From assembly GCF_014837295.1 (NCBI RefSeq), contig NZ_JACYHB010000003.1, positions 248,001-312,000 of the forward strand: a stretch of DNA of 64,000 nucleotides, given 5' to 3'. The DNA comes from Cellulosimicrobium arenosum (GTDB lineage Bacteria; Actinomycetota; Actinomycetes; Actinomycetales; Cellulomonadaceae). The notes beneath the pieces are model-generated. The model was not told the DNA's origin. It made no database searches and worked only from the letters and a program-made list of their open reading frames with translations. The translations under genes were made by a program, and so were the position numbers. Positions 8,849 through 17,114 of the stretch are shown here, piece by piece. Position 1 is the stretch's first letter; the number at the start of each line of letters is the position of its first letter.

Positions 8849-10567
8849 GTGAGTTCCGACTGGTTCGCCCGCGTGACGGCGACGACGAGCACCGGTGCCG
8901 TCGCCGCACAGGTCGACTGGGCCGCGACACCGCTCGGCCCGCCCGAGGCATGGCCGCAGGCGCTGCGGACGGCGGTCGAGCTCTGCTTCAGCACCCGGTT
9001 CCCCGTCATGATCGCCTGGGGACCGGAGCTCGTCATGATCTACAACGACGGCTACCGCACGATGCTCGGGACCGAGAAGCACCCGGCCGCGATGGGCAGC
9101 CCCGCGCGCGAGCTCTGGCAGGAGATCTGGGACGACGTCGGACCGCTCTTCGCCGCGGTCGAGGAGACCGGCACGCCGACCTGGACGGTCGACCAGCCCC
9201 TCTACATGGAGCGCTCCGGCTTCCGCGAGGAGACCTACTTCACGTTCTCCTACAGCCCGCTGCACGACGAGGACGGCGTGGTGCGGGGAGTGCTCGACAT
9301 CGCGACCGAGACGACCGACCAGGTCGTCGACCGTCGTCGGCTCGTGCTGCTCAGCGCGCTCTCCCGCGCGCTGCAGGAGCACGCCGAGGCCCCCGGCGAG
9401 ATCGCGTCCACGGCGGTCGACGCGTTGCGCGGCAGCGTCGACGTGGTCCAGGCGCAGGTGTGGCTCGTGCACGACGACGCGGGGTTCCTGGCCGCGTCGA
9501 CCGACTCGCCACGCGGCACGGTCCCCGTACCGCAGCGCGAGGCGGACTCCGAGGTGCGCGCCGCCATCGGGCTCGTCCTGGCGGGTGGCGGGGTGCGCAC
9601 GGTCGGCTCGACGCTCGTCGCCGCGCTCCCGGGGCCGGGGGCGTCGCGCCCTGTCGGGGCGGTCGTCCTCGCGGGCGGCCCGTACCGCCCGGTCGACGCC
9701 GGCCTGTTCGCCTTCCTGCGCCTCGTCGCCGGCACGATCGGGACGTCCGTGTCGGACGCCGTCTCCCGCGAACGGGAGACCCGCGACATGCGGGCGGCGA
9801 GCGACGCCCTGCAGCGTGCGATGCTGCCGCCCGAGATGACGTCGCACCGGTGGACCACGCGCTACCGCCCCGCGGACGACCGCTTCACGGTCGGCGGCGA
9901 CTGGTACGACGTCGTGCCGCTGGGCGACGCGCGCTGGGGCCTGCTCGTGGGCGACTGCGTCGGCCACGGCCTGCACTCGGCGTCCCTCATGGGCCAGCTG
10001 AGCAGCGCCGGGCGCGTCCTGCTCCTCGACCACAACGGGCCGGCGGCGGTCCTGACCGGGCTCGACCGGTTCGCGGCAGAGCTGCCCGGGGCCGAGTACG
10101 CGACCGTGTTCTGCGCCGTCGTCGACGAGGCCGCGGGCACCCTGACCTACTCCTCGGCCGGGCACCCGCCCGGGCTGGTGGTGCGCGACGGCGAGCCGTA
10201 CTGGCTCGACGGGGGTCGCGGCGCGCCGTTGACGCTGCGCACGGCCGCAGGACGCACGGAGGCGACGGCCGCGCTGTCCGGGACCGACGTCGTCGTGCTG
10301 TACACGGACGGGCTCGTCGAACGGCGCGGCGAGTCGCTGCAGATCGGGCTGCGGCGCCTCGCCGCGACCGCACGCGAGGTGGTCGCCGCGCGCGCCGTCC
10401 CGGACGTGGCCGACGCGCTCGTCACCCAGCTGGTGGGGCGCACCGCGTCGGACGACGTCGCGGTCGTCGTCTACGGTGCGAGGTCCGCGGCGGACGTCGG
10501 CGGCGACGAGGCGGACGACGCCCTCGCGGAGGACGCGAACGGGCTCGACGTGGGTGGCCGCTGGTAG
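8849..10567 (+). CDS. PAS-GAF-type sensor with PP2C (SpoIIE/RsbU-like) serine phosphatase domain
   Basis: A 572-residue soluble regulator. Residues about 1-150 form a PAS-like sensor with Ala-Trp-Gly-Pro-Glu-Leu-Val-Met-Ile-Tyr-Asn-Asp and a C-terminal Arg-Gly-Val-Leu-Asp segment; a GAF-like region covers about 165-310. The phosphatase domain follows, with Gln-Arg-Ala-Met-Leu-Pro, Val-Gly-Gly-Asp-Trp-Tyr-Asp-Val, Gly-Asp-Cys-Val-Gly-His-Gly and Ser-Ala-Gly-His-Pro-Pro, which supply the metal-binding aspartates. Such proteins dephosphorylate anti-anti-sigma factors in partner-switching stress pathways; no partner gene is in this window. The GTG at 8849 is chosen from domain alignment and from the -10 element seven bases upstream. 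Confidence 0.9.
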   Translation: MSSDWFARVTATTSTGAVAAQVDWAATPLGPPEAWPQALRTAVELCFSTRFPVMIAWGPELVMIYNDGYRTMLGTEKHPAAMGSPARELWQEIWDDVGPLFAAVEETGTPTWTVDQPLYMERSGFREETYFTFSYSPLHDEDGVVRGVLDIATETTDQVVDRRRLVLLSALSRALQEHAEAPGEIASTAVDALRGSVDVVQAQVWLVHDDAGFLAASTDSPRGTVPVPQREADSEVRAAIGLVLAGGGVRTVGSTLVAALPGPGASRPVGAVVLAGGPYRPVDAGLFAFLRLVAGTIGTSVSDAVSRERETRDMRAASDALQRAMLPPEMTSHRWTTRYRPADDRFTVGGDWYDVVPLGDARWGLLVGDCVGHGLHSASLMGQLSSAGRVLLLDHNGPAAVLTGLDRFAAELPGAEYATVFCAVVDEAAGTLTYSSAGHPPGLVVRDGEPYWLDGGRGAPLTLRTAAGRTEATAALSGTDVVVLYTDGLVERRGESLQIGLRRLAATAREVVAARAVPDVADALVTQLVGRTASDDVAVVVYGARSAADVGGDEADDALAEDANGLDVGGRW

Positions 10568-10576
10568 AACGGCAGC

Positions 10577-13500
10577 ATGTTCCTCCTGGACGACCAGACC
10601 GGCCGTGGGCCCGGACGGGAGCCCGGCCGAGCGCCCGGTGCCCGGGCCCGCGTCGTCGTGCACTCCGCGACCGACCTCGTCGTCGCCGCGGGGTGCGAGT
10701 ACCGCCTCCTGGCCGGCCTCGACGCGAGGCTGGGTCGTGCACCGTCGCGCGAGCCCGTCGCCGACCCGATGCTCGAGCGGGCAGGGTCGCTCGGGGAGCG
10801 GCACGAGCAGGTCGTGCTCGCGCAGTACGTGCGCCGGTACGGGCACCACGACCGGACGACGGGCCAGGGCGTGGCCCGGATCGAGGCGCCGCGCCACCTC
10901 GGCCGGGAGGAGCTGGTCACCGCGCACGCGCAGACCCTCGCGGCGCTCGAGGGCGGGGCCGACGTCGTGCACCAGGGCGTGCTGTTCGACGGCACCTTCT
11001 ACGGGCGGGCCGACTTCCTCGTCCGCTCCGACGACGCGGACGCTGCGGCGGGCGGCGACGGGATGGCGGCCTATGCGGTCGTGGAGGCCAGGCTCGCGCG
11101 CCGCGCCAAGGTCCCGGCGCTGCTGCAGGCCGCCGCGTACGCGGACCAGCTCGTCGGCGCGGGCGTGCCGGTGGCCGACGAGGTGAGCCTCGTCCTCGGG
11201 ACCGGTGCCCGCACCACGCACCGCCTCGCCGACCTCCTGCCCGTCTACCGGGACCGGCGCGATCGCCTGCGCACGCTCGTCGACCAGCACGTCGCGCGGG
11301 ACGCGCCCGCACCGTGGGACCACCCCGGCATCCGCTCGTGCGGGCGGTGCGAGGCGTGCGTCGAGCAGATCGAGGCGCGCCGCGACGTGCTGCTCGTCGG
11401 CGGCGTCTACGAGAACCAGCGCACCGCGCTGCGCGCCGGTGGGATCACGACGATCGACGAGCTCGCCACCGCGACCGACCCCCCTCGCGGCATGTCCGGA
11501 TCGGCGTTCCGCCGCGTGCGCGACCAGGCCGCGCTCCAGCTCGGCACCGGTCCCGTCGACGGGACCGTCACGTGGTCCGGCCCCAGCGGGACGCACCGGC
11601 TCTCGTGGCGCATCGACGACGCGACGCCCGTCCACGCGCTGCCCGCTCCGAGTCCCGGTGACCTGTTCTTCGACTTCGAGGGCGACCCGTTGTGGGCAGA
11701 CGCCGACGGGACCGCGTGGGGCATCGACTACCTGTTCGGGTGGGTCGAACGACCGCCGGAGCAGGACGCGTCCGACGGCGAGCCGCCGTTCCACGCGCTC
11801 TGGGCGCACGACCTCGCCGCCGAGCGGGACGCGCTCGTCGCATTCGTCGACCACGTGAACGCGCGGCGCCGGGAGCACCCCGACCTGCACGTCTACCACT
11901 ACGCGCCCTACGAGAAGACGCACCTGCTGTCCATCGCGGCCCGGCACGGGGTCTACGAGGACGAGGTCGACGACCTGCTGCGCGACGGCGTCCTCGTCGA
12001 CCTGTACGCCGTCGTGCGGCGGGCGCTGCGGATCTCCGACAGGTCGCGGTCCATCAAGAAGCTCGAGCCGCTCTACATGGGCGACGAGCTGCGCACCGGG
12101 GACGTCAAGGACGGGGCGGCCTCGATCGTCGCGTACGCGCAGTACACCGCGCTGCGTGACGCCGGGCGCGACGACGAGGCGGACGAGCTGCTGCGCGGGA
12201 TCGGGGACTACAACCGGTACGACTGCGTGTCGACGTGGCGGTTGCTCGAGTGGTTGCGGTGGGCGGTGTCTGGTGGGTCGGATCTCCGTGCGGTCGCATC
12301 CTCCTTAGACCCCGCTCCGTCCGAGCGTGCCGCTCCCGCTCGGGACGGAAGTGCGGCTGAGCGGGTGCCCTCGGGCGCTGCGGTGCTGGAGGCCGAGATC
12401 CGGGACGTCGTGGGGGAAGAGCGGGGGGCGCGGGACGACCGGGCGCAGGCGCTCGCTCTGTACGGGGCGGCTGCCGGGTACTTCGGGCGCGAGGCGAAGC
12501 CGTTCTGGCACGAGCACTTCGCGCGGCTCTCGCTGCCCGTCGAGGAGTGGACGGGGCGGCGCAACGCGTTCCGCGTCGAGGAGGCCGCGGTCGTGCGGGA
12601 GTGGGAGGTCGAGGACGGGCGGCGGACATGGTCGCGGCGCGTCGAGCTCGTCGGGCGGCTGCCCGAGGGGACGGACCTGCGCGCCGGGGTCGCGCCGTTC
12701 CTGCTGTACGACCGGCCGCTGCCGGCGTGCGCACGGACGTCCGAGGACGGGGTGCGGGGGTGGTGCACGGGGGCGCTGATCCTCGAGGCAGGCCGCCGGA
12801 GCACCCCCGGCGGCGATCGCGACGTCCTGCTCGTGCGCGAGCAGCTGCCGACCGGCGCGGACCCGTACCCGATGCTGCCGATGGCGCTCACCCCGTCTCC
12901 CGGGCCGAGCACCGCGACCCTCGGGGCCGCCGCCGAGGCGGTCGCGCGAGGCGCGCTCGAGTCGTGGTGCGGCACGGGGAGGCTGCCCCGCGACGCGTCC
13001 ACCGACCTCCTGCGTCGTACGCCGCCGCGACTCCTCGACGGGGACGCGCTGCCGCCCGTCGACGTCGACGACCTCGTCGGCACGATCACCCGGGCGGTCG
13101 AACGGCTGGACGACTCGTACCTCGCCGTGCAGGGACCGCCCGGGACGGGCAAGACGTACGTCGGGTCGCACGTCGTCGCACGGCTCGTGGACCAGGGCTG
13201 GCGCGTCGGTGTCGTCGCGCAGTCGCACGCGGTCGTGGAGAACATGCTGCGCGCCGTGGTGGAGAAGGCCGGCGTACCGGCCCACCTCGTCGCGAAGAAG
13301 CGCGCCGCCGACGGGCCGTCGCGCACGTCGGTGTGCGAGGAGCTCGACGGTGTCCGGCTCGCGGCGTTCGCCGCCGGACCGGGCGCGCGCGTCGTCGGGG
13401 GGACCGCGTGGGACTTCGCGTCCGAGCGGATGCCCGACGCCGCGCTCGACCTCCTCGTGGTCGACGAGGCCGGGCAGTTCTCCCTCGCGAGCACCGTCGC

Positions 13501-14305
13501 CGTCGCGCGGTCCGCGCGGCGGCTGCTGCTGCTCGGTGACCCGCAGCAGCTTCCGCAGGTGAGCCGCGGCATCCACCCCGAGCCCGTCGACCGCTCCGCG
13601 CTCGCGTGGCTCGCCGACGAGCACGGCGTCCTGCCCGGCAGGCTCGGCTACTTCCTGCCGCAGACACGCCGGCTGCACCCGCGTCTCGCCGCCGCCATCT
13701 CCGGGCTGTCCTACGAGGACCGGCTCGACGCGCACCCGGTCGCGGGAGCCCGCGAGCTCGGCGGGGTGCGTGCGGGCGTCGAGCAGGTGCTCGTCGAGCA
13801 CACCGGGAACGCGGTCCGCTCGACCGAGGAGGCCGACGAGGTGGTGCGCCAGGTGTCCCGCTTCCTCGGGCGCCCGTGGACGGTGCCCGACGGCGCGCCC
13901 GCCACGCGACCGCTCGACCAGGGCGACCTGCTCGTCGTCGCGGCCTACAACGCCCAGGTCTGGGCGGTCCGCAGCGCGCTCGCCGCCGCCGGCTACCCGG
14001 ACGTCGAGGTCGGGACGGTCGACCGGTTCCAGGGCCGCGAGGCGGTCGTTGTCATCGTCACGCTCGCCGCGTCCTCGGCCCGCGAGGCGTCACGCGGGCT
14101 GGGGTTCCTCCTGTCGCGCCGGCGCATCAACGTGGCGATCTCGCGCGCGCAGTGGTCCGCCGTCGTCGTGCGGTCGGCGCACCTGACCGATCACCTGCCG
14201 GGCTCGCCCCAGGCGCTCGAGGACCTCGGGGCCTTCCTCGCCCTCGGCGGACCGCAGCGCGACCGGTCCCGGCTCGCGGGTGCCGCGCAGGTCGGCTCCA
14301 CGTAG
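10577..14305 (+). CDS. TM0106-type RecB-like nuclease fused to SF1 helicase
   Basis: A 1242-residue DNA-processing protein starting nine bases after the phosphatase gene. The first third is RecB-nuclease-like: Gly-Arg-Ala-Asp-Phe-Leu supplies the acidic residue, followed by Val-Val-Glu-Ala-Arg-Leu-Ala-Arg-Arg-Ala-Lys and a Cys-X2-Cys-X2-Cys cluster near residue 257. A RNase-H-like segment follows (Phe-Phe-Asp-Phe-Glu-Gly-Asp-Pro). The C-terminal third is a UvrD/Upf1-like helicase with Walker A Gly-Pro-Pro-Gly-Thr-Gly-Lys-Thr, Walker B Val-Val-Asp-Glu-Ala-Gly-Gln, Gly-Asp-Pro-Gln-Gln-Leu-Pro, Val-Asp-Arg-Phe-Gln-Gly-Arg-Glu and Asn-Val-Ala-Ile-Ser-Arg-Ala. The expected catalytic Lys of the nuclease is Arg here, and a TTA codon lies at 12305. 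The cellular role of the family is not established. Confidence 0.9.
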   Translation: MFLLDDQTGRGPGREPGRAPGARARVVVHSATDLVVAAGCEYRLLAGLDARLGRAPSREPVADPMLERAGSLGERHEQVVLAQYVRRYGHHDRTTGQGVARIEAPRHLGREELVTAHAQTLAALEGGADVVHQGVLFDGTFYGRADFLVRSDDADAAAGGDGMAAYAVVEARLARRAKVPALLQAAAYADQLVGAGVPVADEVSLVLGTGARTTHRLADLLPVYRDRRDRLRTLVDQHVARDAPAPWDHPGIRSCGRCEACVEQIEARRDVLLVGGVYENQRTALRAGGITTIDELATATDPPRGMSGSAFRRVRDQAALQLGTGPVDGTVTWSGPSGTHRLSWRIDDATPVHALPAPSPGDLFFDFEGDPLWADADGTAWGIDYLFGWVERPPEQDASDGEPPFHALWAHDLAAERDALVAFVDHVNARRREHPDLHVYHYAPYEKTHLLSIAARHGVYEDEVDDLLRDGVLVDLYAVVRRALRISDRSRSIKKLEPLYMGDELRTGDVKDGAASIVAYAQYTALRDAGRDDEADELLRGIGDYNRYDCVSTWRLLEWLRWAVSGGSDLRAVASSLDPAPSERAAPARDGSAAERVPSGAAVLEAEIRDVVGEERGARDDRAQALALYGAAAGYFGREAKPFWHEHFARLSLPVEEWTGRRNAFRVEEAAVVREWEVEDGRRTWSRRVELVGRLPEGTDLRAGVAPFLLYDRPLPACARTSEDGVRGWCTGALILEAGRRSTPGGDRDVLLVREQLPTGADPYPMLPMALTPSPGPSTATLGAAAEAVARGALESWCGTGRLPRDASTDLLRRTPPRLLDGDALPPVDVDDLVGTITRAVERLDDSYLAVQGPPGTGKTYVGSHVVARLVDQGWRVGVVAQSHAVVENMLRAVVEKAGVPAHLVAKKRAADGPSRTSVCEELDGVRLAAFAAGPGARVVGGTAWDFASERMPDAALDLLVVDEAGQFSLASTVAVARSARRLLLLGDPQQLPQVSRGIHPEPVDRSALAWLADEHGVLPGRLGYFLPQTRRLHPRLAAAISGLSYEDRLDAHPVAGARELGGVRAGVEQVLVEHTGNAVRSTEEADEVVRQVSRFLGRPWTVPDGAPATRPLDQGDLLVVAAYNAQVWAVRSALAAAGYPDVEVGTVDRFQGREAVVVIVTLAASSAREASRGLGFLLSRRRINVAISRAQWSAVVVRSAHLTDHLPGSPQALEDLGAFLALGGPQRDRSRLAGAAQVGST

Positions 14306-14331
14306 CCTCGACCGCCGCCGCAGGCCGGGAT

Positions 14332-14955
14332 TCAGAAGCCGTCGAACCCGCCGAGACCGCCGTCGTCGAACCCGCCGAACCCGCCGTCCGGGGCGCTGCC
14401 GCCGTCAGCACCGCCCGCGGCGGCGCCCCCGTCGTCCGGGCCGCCCTCGGCGAGCGGCTGCGACATGTCGCCGAACGTCGGACCGAACAGCATCGAGGCC
14501 ACGGTGCTGCCGACCACGACGCCGGCGACCGTCCCGAGCATGCTCGTGCCGAACATGGCGCCGAGACCGGGCGCCGTGCCCGGGCCGGCGGGACCGGCGC
14601 CGGTGGGCGCGTCCGCGAACGTCCGCTCGAGCGTCCCGGGCCTGCGCACCTCGGCGCGCGTCGCCATGCGGGCGAGGTCCTGCGGCCCGTCGGTCGGGGC
14701 TCGCTCCTCCGGGGGGACGGCGTGCGCGAGCTCCGAGAGCACGCTCCGGCGCTGCTCGGGCGTCAGCCGTGCGAACGCCTCGGCGTGCGCCCGCTCGACG
14801 GCTTCCGGTGGAGCGGTCCGCAGCAGGTAGCGGTAGCGCTCGATCGCGGCGTCGTCGGCCGAGCCCGGTCCGGGACCGCCCACCGGCGGTGGGGTGCCGT
14901 ACACCGGGGACCGGTCCTGCGGTTCGCGCCCGAGCAGCCTGTCGAGGAATCCCAT
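14332..14955 (-). CDS. Hypothetical protein with Gly-rich tail
   Basis: A 207-residue protein with no named domain. It begins Met-Gly-Phe-Leu-Asp-Arg-Leu-Leu-Gly, then has a helical segment (about 40-110) containing Ala-Phe-Ala-Arg-Leu-Thr-Pro-Glu-Gln-Arg. A hydrophobic glycine-rich stretch around residues 130-165 could form a helical hairpin or embed in membrane. The tail is Gly-Gly-Phe-Asp repeated. It resembles glycine-rich cation-tolerance or aggregation-prone proteins common downstream of small stress genes in actinobacteria, but function is unknown. ATG 14955 is chosen over 14994 because AAGGTG precedes it. Confidence 0.7.
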   Translation of the reverse strand: MGFLDRLLGREPQDRSPVYGTPPPVGGPGPGSADDAAIERYRYLLRTAPPEAVERAHAEAFARLTPEQRRSVLSELAHAVPPEERAPTDGPQDLARMATRAEVRRPGTLERTFADAPTGAGPAGPGTAPGLGAMFGTSMLGTVAGVVVGSTVASMLFGPTFGDMSQPLAEGGPDDGGAAAGGADGGSAPDGGFGGFDDGGLGGFDGF

Positions 14956-15069
14956 GGTGCACCTTCCGGTTCGACGTCGACGGGGGGCGTGCAAGCCCTC
15001 CGACCCGTCAACGAGCGTGCCGCACGGGGTGTTCCGTCGGTGGTCGGGGGACGGACCGGTTCCGGACGC

Positions 15070-15107
15070 ACGAGTGCCCCCCGACCCGGAGGTCGGGGGG
15101 CACTCGT
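15070..15107 (-). terminator. Terminator of the cold-shock gene
   Basis: Seventeen-base perfect arms (15070-15086 and 15091-15107) enclose a CGGA loop, starting 37 bases after the cold-shock gene's stop on its strand. It is strong and GC-rich, without a T-run, as usual in this group. Confidence 0.85.
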
Positions 15108-15143
15108 CAGATCAGGTGACGCAGCCCGTGGGCCGCGACGAGA

Positions 15144-15347
15144 TCAGACCGCGCGGATGTTCTCCGCCTGCGGGCCCTTGGGGCCCTGCGTGACGTCGAA
15201 CTCGACGCGCTGGTTCTCCTCGAGGGTGCGGAAGCCCTGCGACTGGATCGCGCTGTAGTGCGCGAACACGTCGGCCGAGCCGTCCTCGGGGGCGATGAAG
15301 CCGTAGCCCTTCTCGCTGTTGAACCACTTCACGGTTCCGAGAGCCAT
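15144..15347 (-). CDS. Cold-shock protein (CspA family)
   Basis: A 67-residue single OB-fold nucleic-acid-binding protein. RNP1 (Lys-Gly-Tyr-Gly-Phe-Ile) and RNP2 (Asp-Val-Phe-Ala-His-Tyr) are intact, as is the opening [10 protein letters not shown]. It would melt RNA structure and aid translation at low temperature or in growth transitions. The ATG at 15347 follows AAGGAG at good spacing; an in-frame ATG nine codons upstream lacks a site. A long leader with TTGACG about 15 bases before TACGCT is visible upstream, and a strong terminator follows. Confidence 0.97.
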   Translation of the reverse strand: MALGTVKWFNSEKGYGFIAPEDGSADVFAHYSAIQSQGFRTLEENQRVEFDVTQGPKGPQAENIRAV

Positions 15348-15569
15348 TGTTACTCCTTGAGTGTCAACCTTCACCCCCCACGGTCGCGGGAGCGTACATC
15401 ACGGTGTTCGTCGTCAACTCTTGGGTAACAAGGTCCGCCGGGGCTTCACCCGAGGGTGTCACCTCAGCGCGAGGACAAGCGAGGCACTGCAATCTCGCGC
15501 ACAACGGTACAGGGTCGGCGCCGACTTGACCACGGTGAATTGACAGCTCGTCCGCAGACCAGGAGAAGT
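15348..15569. other. Intergenic leader region of the cold-shock gene
   Basis: Two hundred and twenty-two bases with no gene. On the minus strand it has TTGACG and TACGCT 15 bases apart, roughly 50 bases before the cold-shock start, a plausible promoter. It is less GC-rich than the coding sequence. No riboswitch fold is recognised. Confidence 0.4.
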
Positions 15570-16145
15570 TCAGTCGGTCGGTCCGCGAAGGTGCGCGCGC
15601 TCGCCTTCCTGGTCGAAGATCGTCAGGACCTCGACGGGACCACCGTGTGCCGCGACGACGTGGGGGACCATCGTCGAGAACTCTGCCGCCTGGCCCTCGT
15701 GGACCAGCACCTCGCGCTCGCCCAGCCGGAGCCGGACGGTGCCCGAGAGCACCCAGAACCACTCGTGGCCCGGGTGCACCTGAGGCGCGTCGGGCTCCGG
15801 TCGCTCGGGCGTGATCCGCATCTTCGCGACGGTGACGCCCTGGAGCGCTCGTTCCCGCGAGAGCAGCCACGTCGTGACGCCGGGGGAGTGCTCGGGCTCG
15901 GGCCGGATGACGACGTCCCCGTCCTCGACCGGCTCGACGAGCTGGTCGAGGGTCGTGCCGAGCGCGCGCGCGATGGGCACCAGCTGGTCGAGGGCGATGC
16001 GGCGTCCGCCCGTCTCGATCCTGCTGAGGCTCGACGGGCTGAGGAAGCAGCGCGCGGCGAGCGCATCGAGCGACCAGCCGTGGGACCGGCGCAGCGCTCG
16101 GATGCGTTGCCGGACCAACGCGTCCAGATCTTCTTCTTGCGTCAT
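15570..16145 (-). CDS. XRE-family regulator with C-terminal cupin
   Basis: A 191-residue repressor-type protein. Residues about 8-65 are a helix-turn-helix of the Cro/CI class (Arg-Ile-Arg-Ala-Leu-Arg-Arg, then Ser-Leu-Asp-Ala-Leu-Ala, Ser-Pro-Ser-Ser-Leu-Ser-Arg-Ile-Glu). Residues about 105-180 are a small beta-barrel cupin with His-Pro-Gly-His-Glu-Trp-Phe-Trp-Val-Leu-Ser-Gly, likely the ligand sensor. It is divergent from the methyltransferase and flavoprotein genes with only 47 bases between start codons, so it probably controls them and itself. An inverted repeat spans its own start codon. Confidence 0.9.
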   Translation of the reverse strand: MTQEEDLDALVRQRIRALRRSHGWSLDALAARCFLSPSSLSRIETGGRRIALDQLVPIARALGTTLDQLVEPVEDGDVVIRPEPEHSPGVTTWLLSRERALQGVTVAKMRITPERPEPDAPQVHPGHEWFWVLSGTVRLRLGEREVLVHEGQAAEFSTMVPHVVAAHGGPVEVLTIFDQEGERAHLRGPTD

Positions 16146-16152
16146 GCGCAAG
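16136..16152. promoter_or_regulatory. Inverted repeat over the regulator start, with a second half site
   Basis: CTTGCG (16136-16141) and CGCAAG (16147-16152) flank a five-base centre containing the regulator's start codon. A direct copy of GCGCAAG recurs at 16167-16173, exactly 21 bases from the one at 16146. The arrangement fits an autoregulatory XRE operator that also covers the divergent promoter. Confidence 0.45.
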
Positions 16153-16192
16153 AGTGTATGTCCACGGCGCAAGGTTCGCCTATCGTGGAGAC

Positions 16193-17065
16193 ATGGCACA
16201 GCACCCCGCCCACCAGCACACCCACCAGCACGCCCACCAGCACGCCCACGAGCACGGTCACGGGCAGGGCCAACCCGACGACCAGCACATGGCCGACATG
16301 CTCGACCTCGACGCGCTCGTCGCCGGACCGCTCCTCGACGAGCTCACCGGCTGGGCGGCCGAGCACGCGCCCGCTACGGTCCGCGACGTGGTCGACCTCG
16401 GTGCCGGGACCGGGACGGGCACCCTCGCCCTCGCGCGCCGCTTTCCCGCGGCGCGGATCACGTCCGTGGACGCCGCGCCCGCGATGCTCGACCGGCTCCG
16501 CTCCGCGACCGTCGCGCTGGGGGACAGGGTGGTCCCGCTCGAGGCCGACCTCGACCAGGGCTGGCCGGTGGACCTCGCGGCACCCGACCTCGTCTGGTCC
16601 GCGCTCGCGCTGCACCACGTCGCCGACCCGGTCCGGCTGCTGGACGAGATCCGCGACCGGCTGGCGCCCGACGGGCTCCTCGTCCTCGTCGAGATGGACG
16701 CGCCCCCGACGTACCTGCCGCACGACGTCGGGCACGGTCGTCCGGGCCTCGAGGACCGGCTGCACGACGCGGTCGACACCGGTGGCATGGACCCGCACCC
16801 CGACTGGACGGACACGCTCGAGGCCCACGGGTACGACGTCGTCGGGTGCGAGAGCTTCGCCGTCACGACCGCGGACCCCTCGACGCTCGCCAGGCTCGCC
16901 CACCTGTTCCTGACGCACGTCAGGTCGCGGACCGCGGACGACCTGGCCGCCGACGACCGCGCGACGCTCGACCTCCTGCTCGGCGACGGGCCGGACTCCG
17001 TGCTGCACCGCCGCGACCTCGAGCTCCGCGCGAGCCGCACCGTGTGGGCGGCTCGCCGTGCCTGA
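16193..17065 (+). CDS. Class I SAM-dependent methyltransferase with His-rich N-terminus
   Basis: A 290-residue enzyme with a Rossmann methyltransferase fold. Motif I is Val-Val-Asp-Leu-Gly-Ala-Gly-Thr-Gly-Thr-Gly (about 65-75), motif II ends Ile-Thr-Ser-Val-Asp-Ala, and the post-motif region has Trp-Ser-Ala-Leu-Ala-Leu-His-His-Val. The first 27 residues are a His/Gln/Ala repeat with ten histidines, which would bind divalent metal. A TATCGT -10 element ends six bases before the ATG; GGAGA there may also serve as a ribosome site. It is followed by a thioredoxin-reductase-like gene and is divergent from an XRE-cupin regulator. The methyl acceptor is unknown. Confidence 0.88.
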   Translation: MAQHPAHQHTHQHAHQHAHEHGHGQGQPDDQHMADMLDLDALVAGPLLDELTGWAAEHAPATVRDVVDLGAGTGTGTLALARRFPAARITSVDAAPAMLDRLRSATVALGDRVVPLEADLDQGWPVDLAAPDLVWSALALHHVADPVRLLDEIRDRLAPDGLLVLVEMDAPPTYLPHDVGHGRPGLEDRLHDAVDTGGMDPHPDWTDTLEAHGYDVVGCESFAVTTADPSTLARLAHLFLTHVRSRTADDLAADDRATLDLLLGDGPDSVLHRRDLELRASRTVWAARRA

Positions 17066-17114
17066 CGACACCCTCGACACCCCGAGACCCCGACCCGACA
17101 TCGAGAGGAACATC

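Noticed and set aside
7838-11947. Very long open frame on the minus strand opposite the phosphatase and nuclease genes
   Set aside because: It is a mirror of real genes in GC-rich DNA. Its product is Arg/Ala/Gly/Pro-rich with no domain, and both plus-strand genes have clear motifs.
12305-12307. TTA codon as a bldA-type developmental switch
   Set aside because: That control is known for Streptomyces; this genome appears to be from the Micrococcales, so the codon is noted only as atypical.
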